Assembly (NCBI GenBank): GCA_037974335.1
Contig: CM075760.1
Coordinates: 18,942,960 to 19,006,959 of the forward strand
Direction: 5' to 3'
Source of the DNA: Prionace glauca
Lineage: Eukaryota; Chordata; Chondrichthyes; Carcharhiniformes; Carcharhinidae
Length of the DNA stretch: 64,000 bases
Part shown: in pieces, positions 11,028 to 21,079 of the stretch
Position numbering within the stretch: position 1 is the first letter of the stretch
How the letters are laid out: every line of letters starts with the position of its first letter
Notes under the pieces: generated by a model
The model's input: only the letters and a program-made list of their open reading frames with translations
The model's database searches: none
Told to the model about the DNA's origin: nothing
Position numbers and translations under genes: made by a program

Positions 11028-11068
11028 TGAATCATGTCTAATTTTATTCTTTACTTCCTACCTGACAG

Positions 11069-11970
11069 TGAACATAATCACAATTGTGACATTGACAAGC
11101 AGAAACTGTGGTCTGTCCAAATGTGTCACTCGTTACCTGGTGGCGATGTCAGTGGGGGATCTGCTAGTTGTTCTTCTTGACCTGATAATGAGACACATTC
11201 CCATTATTTATTGGGAAAAGTTTTATTTCCTGTACTCAGTCCCCGTGTGTAACATCCACGCCGTCCTGCTTTATGCAGCCACTGACTGTTCTGTCTGGTT
11301 CACCGTCACTTTCACCTTTGATCGATTTGTGGCCATTTGCTGCCCCAAGCTGAAATGTAAATATTGCACTGAGAAATCGGCAGCTGTGGTTCTGGGAACA
11401 GTGACAGTGCTGAGCTGTTTAAAGAACATTTTCTGGTATTTTATGTTATTAAATCGATATGGGCTGGCGAACAATCCCTGGTTTTGTCAGTTCACATGGG
11501 AACTTATAGAATCTCCGGTCTGGGGAACAATCGAGTTCCTCCACAACATTCTAACACCGTGTGTCCCATTCGCCCTGATTCTGCTGCTCAATGCTCTCAC
11601 CGTCAGACACATTTTAGTGAGCAGCAGAGCCCGCAGGAGACTCCGGGCTCACAACAGTGGGGAGAACCCTCGTGACCCAGAGATGGAGAGTCGAAGAAAA
11701 TCCATCATTTTACTGTTTGTTATCTCAGCCAATTTCATCCTCTTATGGTCGATATTAATGGTTTATACCATATGGATTCGGATGTATAATTTGGGCTATC
11801 AATCAGTATGGTTACACCTTTTTGTTATGGAATTGGGCTTCATGTTGCAACTCACAAGTTGCTGCACAAATACTGCCATTTATGCTGTGACACAGACTCA
11901 CTTCAGACAGCAGTTAAAAGATCTCCTGAAACACCCCCTTACTGTAATTCTTCAACTCAATAAACCCTGA
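11069..11970 (+). CDS. GPR139-like class A GPCR, exon 2 (TM1 to C-terminus)
   Basis: An acceptor (ttcctacctgacag) ends at 11068; the exon starts TG AAC ATA, completing the Val codon begun in exon 1, and gives 299 further residues. Visible features are: the TM1 end NIITIVTLTSRNCGLSKC; TM2 with Asp (SVGDLLVV); a TM3 Cys and the DRF variant of DRY in FTFDRFVAICC; TM4 from about KSAAVVLGTVTVLS; extracellular loop 2 Cys (WFCQF); TM5 ending PFALILLLNALTVRHI; basic loop 3 with RARRRLRAHN; TM6 RRKSIILLFVISANFILLW; and TM7 with NTAIY in place of NPxxY, then FRQQLKDLLKHP. This architecture matches the GPR139/GPR142-like receptors that are abundant in cartilaginous fish. The ORF that starts at 10927 includes LINE sequence and is not the true start. 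Ligand unknown; G-protein coupling at the plasma membrane is inferred from the family. Confidence 0.88.
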
Positions 11971-12049
11971 CAGGAAACTGCAACCATAAGTCCCTTGACT
12001 CTTTCTTTTGGGCATTCATGTTGTAAACAACAAAACACCCTCACAAAGC

Positions 12050-12460
12050 AGAAACAGTTACAGATAGAGAGAGAGGGGGCAGTGTTAGCAACAGTGAGAG
12101 TGATAGTGAGACATTGGCTTAGAGAGGGAAAAACACAAGGACATGGAGAACAACAGAGTTTGAAACAGTTTCTAACAGGTACAGAAAAAGAAACGGACAG
12201 AGAGAGAAAAAGAACAGAGAGAGAGAGACTCTCACAGAGCGAGAGAGACAGGGATAGAGAGTGGAGAAAATGGCGAAGGTGATATACAGGGAAGGAGAAA
12301 GGGAGACAGAAGAAGGCAAACTGGAGCTTGAAATAAAAGAGGGAAAGGGAAAGGAAGGGAAAATGGGAGACAAAAAGTGAGGCAAAGGGAAATAACCAGA
12401 GACAGAGAGAAACAGATATAGAGACAGAGAGCGGGAGTGAATGGGAAAGAGTGAGACTGA
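12050..12460. repeat. GA-rich simple sequence
   Basis: Long strings of GAGAGA, AGAGAC and GGGAAA follow the receptor gene, with a smaller block at 12620-12690. Leucine/serine-rich frames on the minus strand here are composition artefacts. Confidence 0.85.
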
Positions 12461-12462
12461 AT

Positions 12463-12592
12463 AGAACATAGAACATAGAACATTACAGCGCAGAACAGGC
12501 CCTTTGGCCCACGATGTTGTATCGACCAGTTACAAAAACAATGACCCACTAACCTAAACCAATCCCTTTTTGTCCATAAACCTATCCACGGT
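12463..12592 (-). mobile_element. CR1-like LINE 3' tail (TTCTATG family)
   Basis: The minus-strand tail reads GGGCCAAAGGGCCTGTTC and TTCTATGTTCTATGTTCTAT at its end, closely matching the tail of 13341-17695. It keeps the last codons (KGL) and UTR only. It is inserted in GA-rich sequence, which continues on the other side at 12600. Confidence 0.85.
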
Positions 12593-12849
12593 AATGAGTA
12601 AAATGGACACAACAAGAGCAAAAGACAGAGTGAGTGAGAGAGAGCAAGAAGCAAGAGAGAGAGAGAGAAGCACAGAAAGTGGCAGAGAGACATATTTAAA
12701 GACTTTACAGATAACCATCAAGTGGAATTATTGGAATATGAGCTCCCTGATTGAGGCAGTTAATGCTGTCCACTCCAGGAGCTCTGCAGATGTATATAAT
12801 ATGGAGTGTCTTGGTTAGCAGAATTCAGGATGTGTACACTCAGGATGTG

Positions 12850-13136
12850 GACAGGTGGTTTTATCACTCGACTATTAATACAGAAACTCAGCTAATGTAT
12901 TGGGCACCCGGATTCCAATCTCGTCACAGCAGATGGTGGATTTTGAATAAATAGGTCTGGAGTTTAGAATCCGCTGGTGACCATAAAAATATTGTTGATT
13001 GTCGGAAAGCCCTAACTGGTTCACCAATGTCCCAGGAAAGGAAATCTGTTGTCCTTACGTGGTCAGGCCTAACCGTGACTCCAGGGCCGCAACAATGTGG
13101 TTGACACTTAATTGTCCTCTGAACACGGGTGACTAG
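12850..13136 (+). mobile_element. tRNA-derived SINE of a second family
   Basis: The head contains a B-box-like ACCCGGATTCCAATCTC. The body runs CAGATGGTGGATTTTGAAT, TTGATTGTCGGAAAGCCC, GGAAAGGAAATCTGTTGTCC and CAATGTGGTTGACACTTAA, the order found in a widely dispersed fish SINE whose full tail continues CTGAAATGGCCTAG...AATAAATGCTGG. The tail is incomplete here. Another tail fragment lies at 61301-61390. Confidence 0.65.
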
Positions 13137-13427
13137 GAGGCCGAGTCGCGAAGGCAGATACCTTGAGCTGGTTACAATTAACAGACAACTGGTCGCATCC
13201 CCAATGGAAGAGACAGTAATCATCAACTTTTTCAAAATTCTCCCAGCGGCAGCCAATAATATTTGGCTGTGGAGGCAAACTTACCCAGTCCTGAATAAAC
13301 TGAAGAAGTAAGAGCTGATGGGGGTAACCAAAAGGCTGTTACATAGAACATAGAACATTACAGCGCAGAACAGGCCCTTCGGCCCACGATGTTGCGCCGA
13401 CCAGTTACAAAACAATGACCCACTAGC

Positions 13428-16207
13428 CTAAACCAATCCCTTTTCATCCATAAACCTATCCACAGATCTCTTAAACGCCCCCAAACTAGGTGCATTTACA
13501 ACTGCAGCTGGCAGGGCATTTCAGTCCCTCACCACCCTCTGGGTAAAGAACCTACCCCTGACATCTGTCCTATAACTACCCCCCCTTAATTTAAAATCGT
13601 GCCCCCTCGTGCTAGCTTTCTCCATCCTAGGAAAAAGGCTATCACTATCTACCCTGTCTAAACCTCTAATCATCTTATATGTTTCAATGAGATCCCCTCT
13701 TAGCCGCCTTCTTTCCAGCGAAAACAACCCCAAATCTCTCAATCTCTCTTCATAGGATCTCCCCTCCATACCAGGCAACATCCTGGTAAACCTCCTCTGC
13801 ACCCTCTCCAAAGCCTCTACATTCTTCCTGTAATGTGGGGACCAGAACTGCACACAAAACTCCAAGTGCGGCCGCACCAGAGATGTGTACAGTTGCATCA
13901 TGACGCTGCGACTCCTAAATTCAATCCCCCTACCAATAAACGCCAAGACTCCGTATGCCTTCTTAACAACCTTATCTACTTGATTCCCAACTTTCAGGGA
14001 TCTATGTACACATACACCTAGATCCCTCTGCTCCTCCACACTATTCAAAGTCCTCCCGTTAGCCCTATACTCAACACATCTGTTATTCCTACCGAAATGA
14101 ATTACCTCACACTTCTCCACATTAAACTCCATCCGCCACCTCTCAGCCCAGCTCTGCAACCTTTCTAAGTCATCCTGCAAACTATGACACCCTTCCTCAC
14201 AATCTACCACACCTCCGACTTTGGTGTCATCAGCAAACTTACTAATCCACCCAACTATACCCTCATCCAGATCATTAATAAAAATTACAAACAGCATTGG
14301 CCCAAAACAGATCGCTGAGGCACACCACTTGTAACCGAACTCCATGACGAATATTTCCCATCAACCACCACTCTCTGTCTCCTATCTGCTAGCCAATTCC
14401 TGATCCAATTACCTAGATCACCCCCAATCCCATACATCTGCATTTTCTGCAGAAGCCTACCATGGTGAACTTTATCAAACGCCTTGCTAAAATCCATATA
14501 CACCACATCAACTGCCTTACCCCTATCCACTTCTTTGGTCACTTTCTCAAAGAACTCGATAAGGTTAGTAAGGCATGACCTACCCGCTACAAAACCATGC
14601 TGACTGTGTCTAATCAACTCATTACTTTCCAAATAACTATAAATCCTGTCTCTAATAATCCTTTCCAAAACCTTACCCACCACAGAAGTAAGACTCACCG
14701 GTCTATAATTCCCAGGGAAGTCCCTTCTCCCCTTCTTAAACAATGGGACAACATTTGCTGTCCTCCAATCTTCTGGTACTATACCAGAGACTAACGACGA
14801 CCTGAAGATCAGAGCCAGAGGCTCCGCAATCACCCCTCTTGCCTCCCAAATAATCCTAGGGTAAATCCCATCTGGACCAGGGGACTTATCTATTTTCAAT
14901 CCCTCTAAAATATCCAGCACATCCCCCGTATCAACTGCAATACTATCTATTTCACACCCCTGCACCCCAGTGTCCTCCTCAGCTACATTCCTGTCCCCTT
15001 GCGTGAACACCGAAGAGAAATATTGGTTCAACGCCTCTCCAATCTCCTCCGGTTCCACACACAACTTCCCTCTACTGTCTGTAACTGGCCCTAATCTTGT
15101 CCTAACCAACCTTCTGTTCTTGACATAGCTGTAAAACGCCTTAGGGTTCTCCTTAATCCTATCAGCCAAAATCATCTCATGTCCTCTTTTAGCCCTTCTT
15201 AACTCCCTCTTCAACTCCCTCCTAGCCAATCTAAAACTTTCTAATGCACTACCTGAGCCCTCAAGCCTCATCCGAACATAAGCCTCCTTTTTCTTCCTAA
15301 CCAATGAATCAACTTTTTTGGTGCACCACGGTTCCCTGGGCCTACGAAATCCTCCTTGCCTGACAGGGATATACTTATCACAGACCCGCAATAGCTGCTC
15401 GTTGAAAAATCTCCACATCTCGGATGTTCCCAGTCCCTGTAATCTCCCATTCCAACCAATGCTTCCTAATTCTCTCCTAATAGCCTCATAATTACCCTTC
15501 CCCCAGCTGAAACTACTGACCCGAGGTTCATGCCTATCCCTTTCCATCACTAAGGTGAACGTAATCGAATTGTGATCACTATCCCCAAACTGTACACCAA
15601 CATCCAAGTCTAGCACCTGGTCTGGCTCATTACCGAGCACCAAATCCAATATAGCCTCACCTCTCGTCGGCCTATCTACATACTGAGTCAAAAAACCTTC
15701 TTGCACACTTTGAACAAAAACTGACCCCTCTAACGAGCCAGAGCTGTAGCAATTCCAATCTACATGAGTAAAGTTAAAGTCCCCCATAACAATTACCCTA
15801 TTACTTTCACTCCTAACAAGGATCGTCTCCGCAATCCTTTCCTCAACCTCTCTAGAACTTTTTGGAGGTCTATAAAAGACTCCCAACAGGGTGACCTCTC
15901 CTCTCCTATTTCTAATCTCCACCCATACTACCTCAACAGACAAGTCCTCATCAAAGTTCCTCTCTGACACTGAGATACAGTCCTTGACTAATAATGCTAC
16001 CCCAACCCCCCTTCTACCTCCTTGTCGACTCCGATTAAAGCATTTGTACCCCGGGACCTGCAACATCCATTCCTGACCCTGCTCTATCCAAGTCTCTGAA
16101 ATGGCCACAACATCGAAGTCCCAGGTACTGGTCCACGCTGCAAGTTCATCCACCTTATTGCGAATACTCCTCGCATTAAAGTATACACATTTCAAACCAC
16201 ATTCCAA
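13428..16207 (-). pseudogene. LINE ORF2: endonuclease and reverse transcriptase, frame broken
   Basis: The N-terminal AP-type endonuclease has NARSIRNK, the catalytic SETW, VIVMGDFNFTHVDW and GDSDHNSI. The reverse transcriptase has DKSPGPDGIYPR, NYRPVSLTSVVGK, KAFDKVHHGRLL, then VPQ-R-SVLG where the family has VPQGSVLG. About 14310 one base is missing, so the frame shifts; the second half (LFVIFINDL, KFADDTKVGG, VQRRFTRML, GDLIETYKMIRG) is read in another frame. A TGA replaces the Trp codon of VVRDWNALP near 13521, and the normal stop is at 13428-13430. The 640-codon first frame is otherwise open, so the copy is young. Confidence 0.92.
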
Positions 16208-16354
16208 ACCCTGTTCCGCCTCTCCCCCGCAATGCCGTGCATTGCAGTCCCCATCTATGCCCCCCTCACTTTCAGCCCCTCTACTCAGGATCCCACCCCC
16301 CCTCTGAATCAGTTTAAACCACTCCGCATAACCTTAACAAATTTACCTCCCAGG

Positions 16355-17356
16355 ATACATCACAGTAGGCATAGACTAGAGTCATGAATAGGTCACTGAC
16401 CATGGGACGGCGGCGCGGGCTCGTTGGGCCGAAGGGCCTGTTTCCCGTGCTGTTTTGTTCTTTGTTCTTTGTTCTTTGATATTTGTTCCCCTTTGGTTCA
16501 GGTGAATCCCATCCCTCTGATAAAGGTCCCACCTTCCCCAGAACGAGCCCCAATTGTTCAAGTACTTAAACCCCTCCCTCCTGCACCATCCCCTCAGCCA
16601 CGAGTTCAAGCTTTCCCTCCCTCTATTCCTCTCTAAACTATCCCGTGGCACAGGCAAGAGTCCAGAGATAACCACTCTGTCTGTCTTGGCCTTTAGCTTC
16701 CACCCCAACTCCATGAATCTCTGCTTAATGTCCCCTTCCCTTAGCCTTCCTATATCATGCGTCCCCACATGAATTATAACTTGGGGTTGATCTCCTTCTC
16801 CCCTGAGAGTCTTGAATATCCTCTCTGAGACATCCTGGACCCCAGCCCCTGGTAGGCAACACACCAGCCCTGAGTTCCTATCATTATTACCGACTCTCCT
16901 ATCCGTCCCTTTAACAGTGGAGTCCCCAATCACAAGTCCTAATCTTTTGCTACCCCTAACCACCTGAGCTTTCACAGTAGGCTCATCCCCAGAGACCTGC
17001 TCCCTTTGGCTATCCCCAGTTGATCCCTCCTCAACTGTAGCCTCCAGGACCGAAAACCTATTTTGGAGGGGAACAGCCCCAGGGGATTGTCCCACCACAT
17101 TCTTTTTTCCTCTCCTCGTGGCAGTGACCCAAGACTGGTTTCTAGGAGTGACTAACTCCCTATAACTCCTATCAATGTCCACCTCTGCATCCCGAATTTT
17201 GCGGAGCTCCTCTACTTCCACCTCTAACTCCTTTACACGTTCCTCCAGAAGCTGCATTCTAACGCACTTCCTACAAGTAAAATCCCCTGAAACACTACTG
17301 GAGTCCCTCACCACATACATCCCACAGGAGATGCAGCAAACTGCCTGAACTGCCAT
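16355..17356 (-). pseudogene. LINE ORF1: zinc-finger, coiled-coil and SGNH-esterase-like protein, interrupted
   Basis: From the start Met at 17356 the frame encodes a Cys-rich finger (CCISCGMY...CRKC, residues about 7-31), a short coiled coil (LLEERVKELEVEVEELRK), a basic region, and an SGNH/GDSL-hydrolase-like domain: LVIGDSTVKG near residue 140, then VIIHVGTHDIGRL, then DLYQRDGIHLNQRGT. This layout is the known ORF1 type of the CR1/L2 group, thought to bind RNA and to have esterase-like activity. The canonical GTND block reads GTHD here. After NQRGTN the frame enters an inserted repeat fragment; beyond the insert the native ending GGKFVKVMRSGLN and stop can be seen at about 16330-16355. Confidence 0.85.
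16358..16488 (+). mobile_element. Short LINE-tail fragment nested in LINE ORF1
   Basis: CATAGACTAGAGTCATGAAT, then TCGTTGGGCCGAAGGGCCTG, then TGTTCTTTGTTCTTTGTTCT form a 110-130 base unit in the orientation opposite to its host LINE. The same unit, inverted, lies at 32588-32697. The terminal TTTGTTC repeats mark it as the tail of a further CR1-like subfamily. Confidence 0.75.
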
Positions 17357-17686
17357 CCCTGAAACAATTACCAGCAGAAAAAATAAAAATATTAAAAAGA
17401 AAACTTACCCACACTTATAATTTAGGATAGAGGAGGGTGGGATTCTCTACCAGTGTAGAGAATCGGGTATCCTCTCTACGCTAATTTATAGGGTTAGGGG
17501 CCCAGAAAACAAAACTACAACTACCGGCAAGCGTCCTAGTGACGACTTCCGGTTTTAACTAATTTTTTAAAAAACGCCAAAAACTCGCAACTTTAAAAAC
17601 TAAAAATAAAAGTTAGACAGAATAAACAGAAAAATGTACCCGTTGCTGCCTCCTCTGATGTCCAAAAATCGTTGCCTCTCGACTTT

Positions 17687-17724
17687 GCTCGCCAGAAACA
17701 ATGAGGCTCGCCAGAAACAATGAG
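17687..17724. repeat. 19-bp exact tandem duplication at the LINE 5' boundary
   Basis: GCTCGCCAGAAACAATGAG occurs twice in direct tandem. It lies where the LINE 5' UTR meets the gypsy-like sequence and may be a product of insertion or of slippage. Confidence 0.85.
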
Positions 17725-17726
17725 AA

Positions 17727-18500
17727 GAATTACAGCAGAATTGCACCCATATTGGAGTGGCAGAGAACAGCTGACTGTGGAAGATGGCATACTCCTATGG
17801 GGTTCAAGAGTGTCATCCTGAGACACCATCCCAACCCGGCCGAACTTTACCATGGCCACCCAGGAGTGGCAAACTGACGATCCTCCAAATTGCCACGTCT
17901 GGTGGCCAGGTATGGATACAGATATTTGCTTGTGTGTCAGTGTTGGCAATATCAACAAGGGCAGAACAGTCACCAGTCACTATTCTTTACACTTGAGTTG
18001 GCCGTAGACATGACTGCACATGGACAGTGCCGGACCGTTCATGGGGTCTGTGTTCCTGATATTGGTAGATGCTCATTCAAAATGGATGGCCATACACAGG
18101 ATGAGTTAATCAAATACAAGGAGAAGAGTGGAGAAACTTCACACCTCTTTCTTGACACCAGACATTCTTCAGGTGTTGAATTCTAAAAATGGACCACCCT
18201 CCATCAGTCAGGAATTTGTGCATTGCATGAAGTTGAGCAATATTTGATGCGTTGCTGTAGAGGGTACTGGTGAGGCCGCAACAGGAATACCATGTGCAGT
18301 TTTGATCGGCGTACTTGATCGGCGTTAGGACAGTGCCCACATTACCCATCATCCAATGGTCGGGCAGAAAGAGTTGTGTTCCCTGACAACTGAGTCGATA
18401 TTGAAGAGAATCCTCAGCACGACAGGACATAAACAACAGTGCTGCATAAGTCCTCAGCACCACAGGACATAAACAACAGTGCTGCATAACTCCACCTGTG
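17727..18500 (+). mobile_element. Fossil Ty3/gypsy-type LTR retrotransposon: integrase region and LTR-like end
   Basis: The plus strand holds recognisable Ty3/gypsy pol segments in order: the sequence before integrase (LTVEDGILLWGSRV-type), the integrase zinc-binding and core region with FLILVDAHSKWMAI, and the PSSNGRAERV-type block near 18345. This runs at about 18365 into sequence matching the LTR-like segment at 63215-63600 (AGAGTTGTGTTCCCTGAC). Gag, protease and reverse transcriptase are absent. It is broken several times and clearly old; a small LINE piece interrupts it at about 18243-18320 and the LINE at 13341-17695 lies on its left. Confidence 0.75.
18243..18320 (+). mobile_element. 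CR1-like LINE micro-fragment
   Basis: TGGTGAGGCCGCAACAGGAATACC matches the ALVRPQLEYCVQFW region of the LINE reverse-transcriptase C-terminus. It interrupts the gypsy-like sequence. Confidence 0.55.
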
Positions 18501-18504
18501 GCTT

Positions 18505-19105
18505 GAATCCTCTTTGTGCCCCTCTCACACTCTCCTCAAGGTGCTGAGCATCTGTCCCAGTTTCCCCCTCTCACACTCTCCTCAAGGTGCTGACAGTCTG
18601 TCCCAGTTTCCCCCTCTCACACTCTCCTCCAGGTGCTGAGCGTCTGTCCCAGTGTCCCTTCTCCCACTCTGCTCAAGGTGCTGACTGTCTATGCCACTGT
18701 CACAGTGACCCCCACACGCTTCTGGGGGGGGGGGGGTGTGTCTGACTGTCTGTCTCAGTGTCCCCCTCTCACACTTTCCTCAAGGTACTAACTCTCTGCC
18801 CTGGTGTCACAGTAAGCCTCTCGAACACTCTCCTCAAGGAGCTGACTGTCTGTCATAGTATCCTAGTGCCCTCCCCTCATAATCTCCTCAAGGTGCAGAC
18901 TCTCTGCCCTGGTGTCCCAGTGATCGCCCCTCTCACACTCTCCTCAAGGCGTTGCTTGCCTCTCTCGGTGTCCCAGTGACCCCCTCTCACAAGGTGCTGT
19001 TTTCCTGTCCCAGTGTGCCAGTGTCCCCCTCTCTCACTCTCCTCAAGGTGCTCACTGTCAGTCCCACAGTCCCAGTGTCCCCCTCAGACTCACCTCAAGG
19101 TTACC
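18505..19105. repeat. CTC-rich minisatellite, about 50-65 bp unit
   Basis: About ten imperfect units of the form CCCCTCTCACACTCTCCTCAAGG-TGCTGACTGTCTGTCCCAGTG. The same repeat, as reverse complement, lies at 62880-63205 and is preceded by the same LTR-like flank in both places (TTGAATCCTCTTTGTGCCCC). A G-run interrupts the array at 18723-18738. Confidence 0.85.
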
Positions 19106-19534
19106 CAATTAGCTTCTTCTGTGCTGCAATGAGTTTATGACTGGAAATATATAATGTAGCTGCAGTAATATATTACAGAACTAGAAATTAATAAGAAATG
19201 GAAATGGGGGAGTACTTTACTCAGAGATGTGAGAGAGAGGAGGAAGTTCTATGTTTTCTGAGGATCAATCTTGGAATTGGAACGACCAATCTTCGTTCAC
19301 CCAAAACCTGCAGTTTGATTCGCTGGAGGACCAGAGATTTTCCAGTCCCCCAACTCTTCTATTGCTCCACATCTAAGCTTGCCGGTCACAGAGGGTGGGC
19401 ACAGCCCCGCACATGTGCAGATTCCCTTCTTCCTTTGGACATGCGCAGTCCTGGGCTGGGGGGAGATCACCGAGCGGCTTCTCACTCTGGGCAGAGCCAC
19501 CAGCCGCATGAGCAGAAACCTTGGCTCGAGGAGG

Positions 19535-19855
19535 GAAGGGGAACAATGGGTGGGGGAGGGGTCCCAGGAGGGGGAGGTGGAGGGGAACAATGGGTGGGGG
19601 AGGGGGTCCTGGGAGGGGGAGGGGAACAATGGGTGGGGGCGGATCTCTCAGAATGGGAGGGGAACAATGAGTGGGGCCAGGGCTCCAGAGGGGGAGGGAA
19701 AGGGGAAGGGGAACAGTGGGTGGGGCAGGGCTTCTGGGAGGCGAGGGGAACTATGGGTGGGGGTGGGGGTGGGGCTCCCAGAAGGGGAGGGGGCAATGGG
19801 TGGGGGTGGGGCTCCTGGCAGGGGGGCAATGGGTGGGGGCAGGGCTCCCATGTCC
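19535..19855. repeat. G-rich minisatellite (GGGGAACAATGGGTGGGGG unit)
   Basis: About nine units of 30-45 bases share GGGAACAATGGGTGGGG followed by a variable GGCTCCCAGAGGGGG. Glycine-rich plus-strand and proline-rich minus-strand frames over it are artefacts. A LINE tail starts immediately at its right edge. Confidence 0.85.
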
Positions 19856-19856
19856 C

Positions 19857-20195
19857 ATGAGGCATACAAGATGATCAATGGATTGGATAGGGTGGATAGT
19901 GTGAGCCTTTTACCTCGGATGGTGATGGCTAACACAAGGGGTCATAGCTTTAAATAAATGGCTGGTAACCATAGGACGGATATCAGAGGTAGGTTCTTTA
20001 CTCAGAGGGTAGTAAGGTCATGCCTGCAGCAGTTGTGGACTTGCCAACTTTAAGGGCGTTCAAATTGTCAGTGGATAGGCATATGGATAACATTGGAATA
20101 GTTTAGGTTAGAGGGTCATTAGATTGTTGCGCCAACCAGTGGAACCATTGAGGGCCGAAGTGCCTGTACTGCGCTATAATGTTCTATGTTCTTTG
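19857..20195 (+). mobile_element. CR1-like LINE 3' tail (TTCTATG family), decayed
   Basis: The region reads as the last part of ORF2 (YKMINGLDRVDSVSLLPRM, FFTQRVV-type) with stops, followed by GGGCCGAAGTGCCTGTACTG and TTCTATGTTCTTTG. It is older than the copy at 6345. Confidence 0.8.
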
Positions 20196-20267
20196 TCCGT
20201 GTGCTGGAGTTCCCACCCCCCCGACCTTACAATTACGAAGGGGTTCAATAATCCAGTAGTGATTTCG

Positions 20268-20566
20268 AGGGCAGCACAGTGGGTTAGCACTGCTGCCTCA
20301 TAGCACAGGGACCCGGGTTCGATTCCTGGCTTGGGTCTCTGTTGTGTGGAGTTTGTATGTTCTTCCCGTGTCTGCGTGGGTTTCCTCCAGGTGCTTCAGT
20401 TTCCTCCCACAGTCCAAAAAGATGTGCTGGTTAGGTGCATTAGCCATGCTAAATTCTCCCTCAGTGTACCCGACCAGCAGCCAGAGTGGGAGGACAAGGG
20501 GGTTTTCATAACAACTTCACTGCAGTGTTAACGTAAGCCTACTTGTGACTAATAAATAAGCTCTAA
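20268..20566 (+). mobile_element. tRNA-derived SINE, full-length type
   Basis: The head has the A-box-like GTGGGTTAGCACTGCTGCC and the B box GGGTTCGATTCCTGGC. The body TGTTCTTCCCGTGTCTGCG, GGTTTCCTCC, CACAGTCCAAAAAGATGTGC follows, then a tail GTAAGCCTACTTGTGACTAATAAATAAG. This is an elasmobranch tRNA SINE (HE1-like; the name is my best guess). Pol III transcription would start at the head. Confidence 0.85.
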
Positions 20567-20815
20567 CAGGAGAAAGTTCTTTATCCAGTGAGTGGTGAGA
20601 ATGACAGACTCATCACTACAGCGAGTGACTGAGGTGAACAGCATGAATACACTGAAGGGGAAGCTAGATACATACATGACGGAGAAAGGAATAGAAGGAT
20701 ATGCTGGTGGGGGGAGATGAAGAGGGGTGGGTGGAGGGTCATGTGGAACATAAACACTGACACAGACTGACTGAGCCGACTGGCCTGGCCCTGTGCTGTA
20801 GACTCAATGGAATAG
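20567..20815 (+). mobile_element. Old LINE 3' tail
   Basis: AGAAAGTTCTTTATCCAGTGAGTGGTGAG resembles RRKFFIQ-VVR, then a KLDTYMTEKGIEGY-like segment and a GGCCTGGCCCTGTGCTGTAG tail. It directly follows the SINE. Confidence 0.65.
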
Positions 20816-21079
20816 AGACAAATGTATTTATTTTAGACCTATCTGTAGTGGTAGAAAAAACACTATTTACTGTCCAGGATTAAATAAATGTCCTTCATCA
20901 GCTTTTGTGGATCATTTCAGTGGAAATGTGCTCTCCCAGGCTCAAAGAGTATCAGCCCACTTGGAGCAAAGTTGTGAGACTGGCACATTGTGAATTCTCA
21001 CTATATCGAAGGCATCTCAATCTAGTCTACACATTGTAGTAAACTAAAATCAAGGGGCTCATTGAAGAATTCTACACTG

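Larger units (their letters stand above)
13341..17695 (-). mobile_element. Near full-length CR1-like LINE (TTCTATG family)
   Basis: The element runs from its 5' UTR (about 17357-17695, with a promoter-like CG-containing stretch GCGTCCTAGTGACGACTTCC) through ORF1, ORF2 and the 3' UTR to the terminal TTCTATGTTCTATGT at 13341. It carries a nested insertion in the end of ORF1, one frame change and one in-frame stop in ORF2, so it is dead but young. The 5' boundary is uncertain because no convincing target duplication was found. It separates sequence at 13330 from Ty3/gypsy pol sequence at 17727. Related 3' tails of the same subfamily lie at 6345, 12463, 19857 and 30001. Confidence 0.9.

Noticed and set aside
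10927-11068. N-terminal extension of the receptor from a Met at 10927
   Set aside because: The first 47 or so codons are translated LINE tail and intron; exon 2 starts at 11069 after a good acceptor and joins exon 1 in phase.
11952-12693. Leucine/serine-rich minus frames that look like a membrane protein
   Set aside because: They translate the GA-rich simple sequence and end with it.
19198-19957. Long glycine-rich plus frames and proline-rich minus frames
   Set aside because: They follow the G-rich minisatellite and run into a LINE tail.
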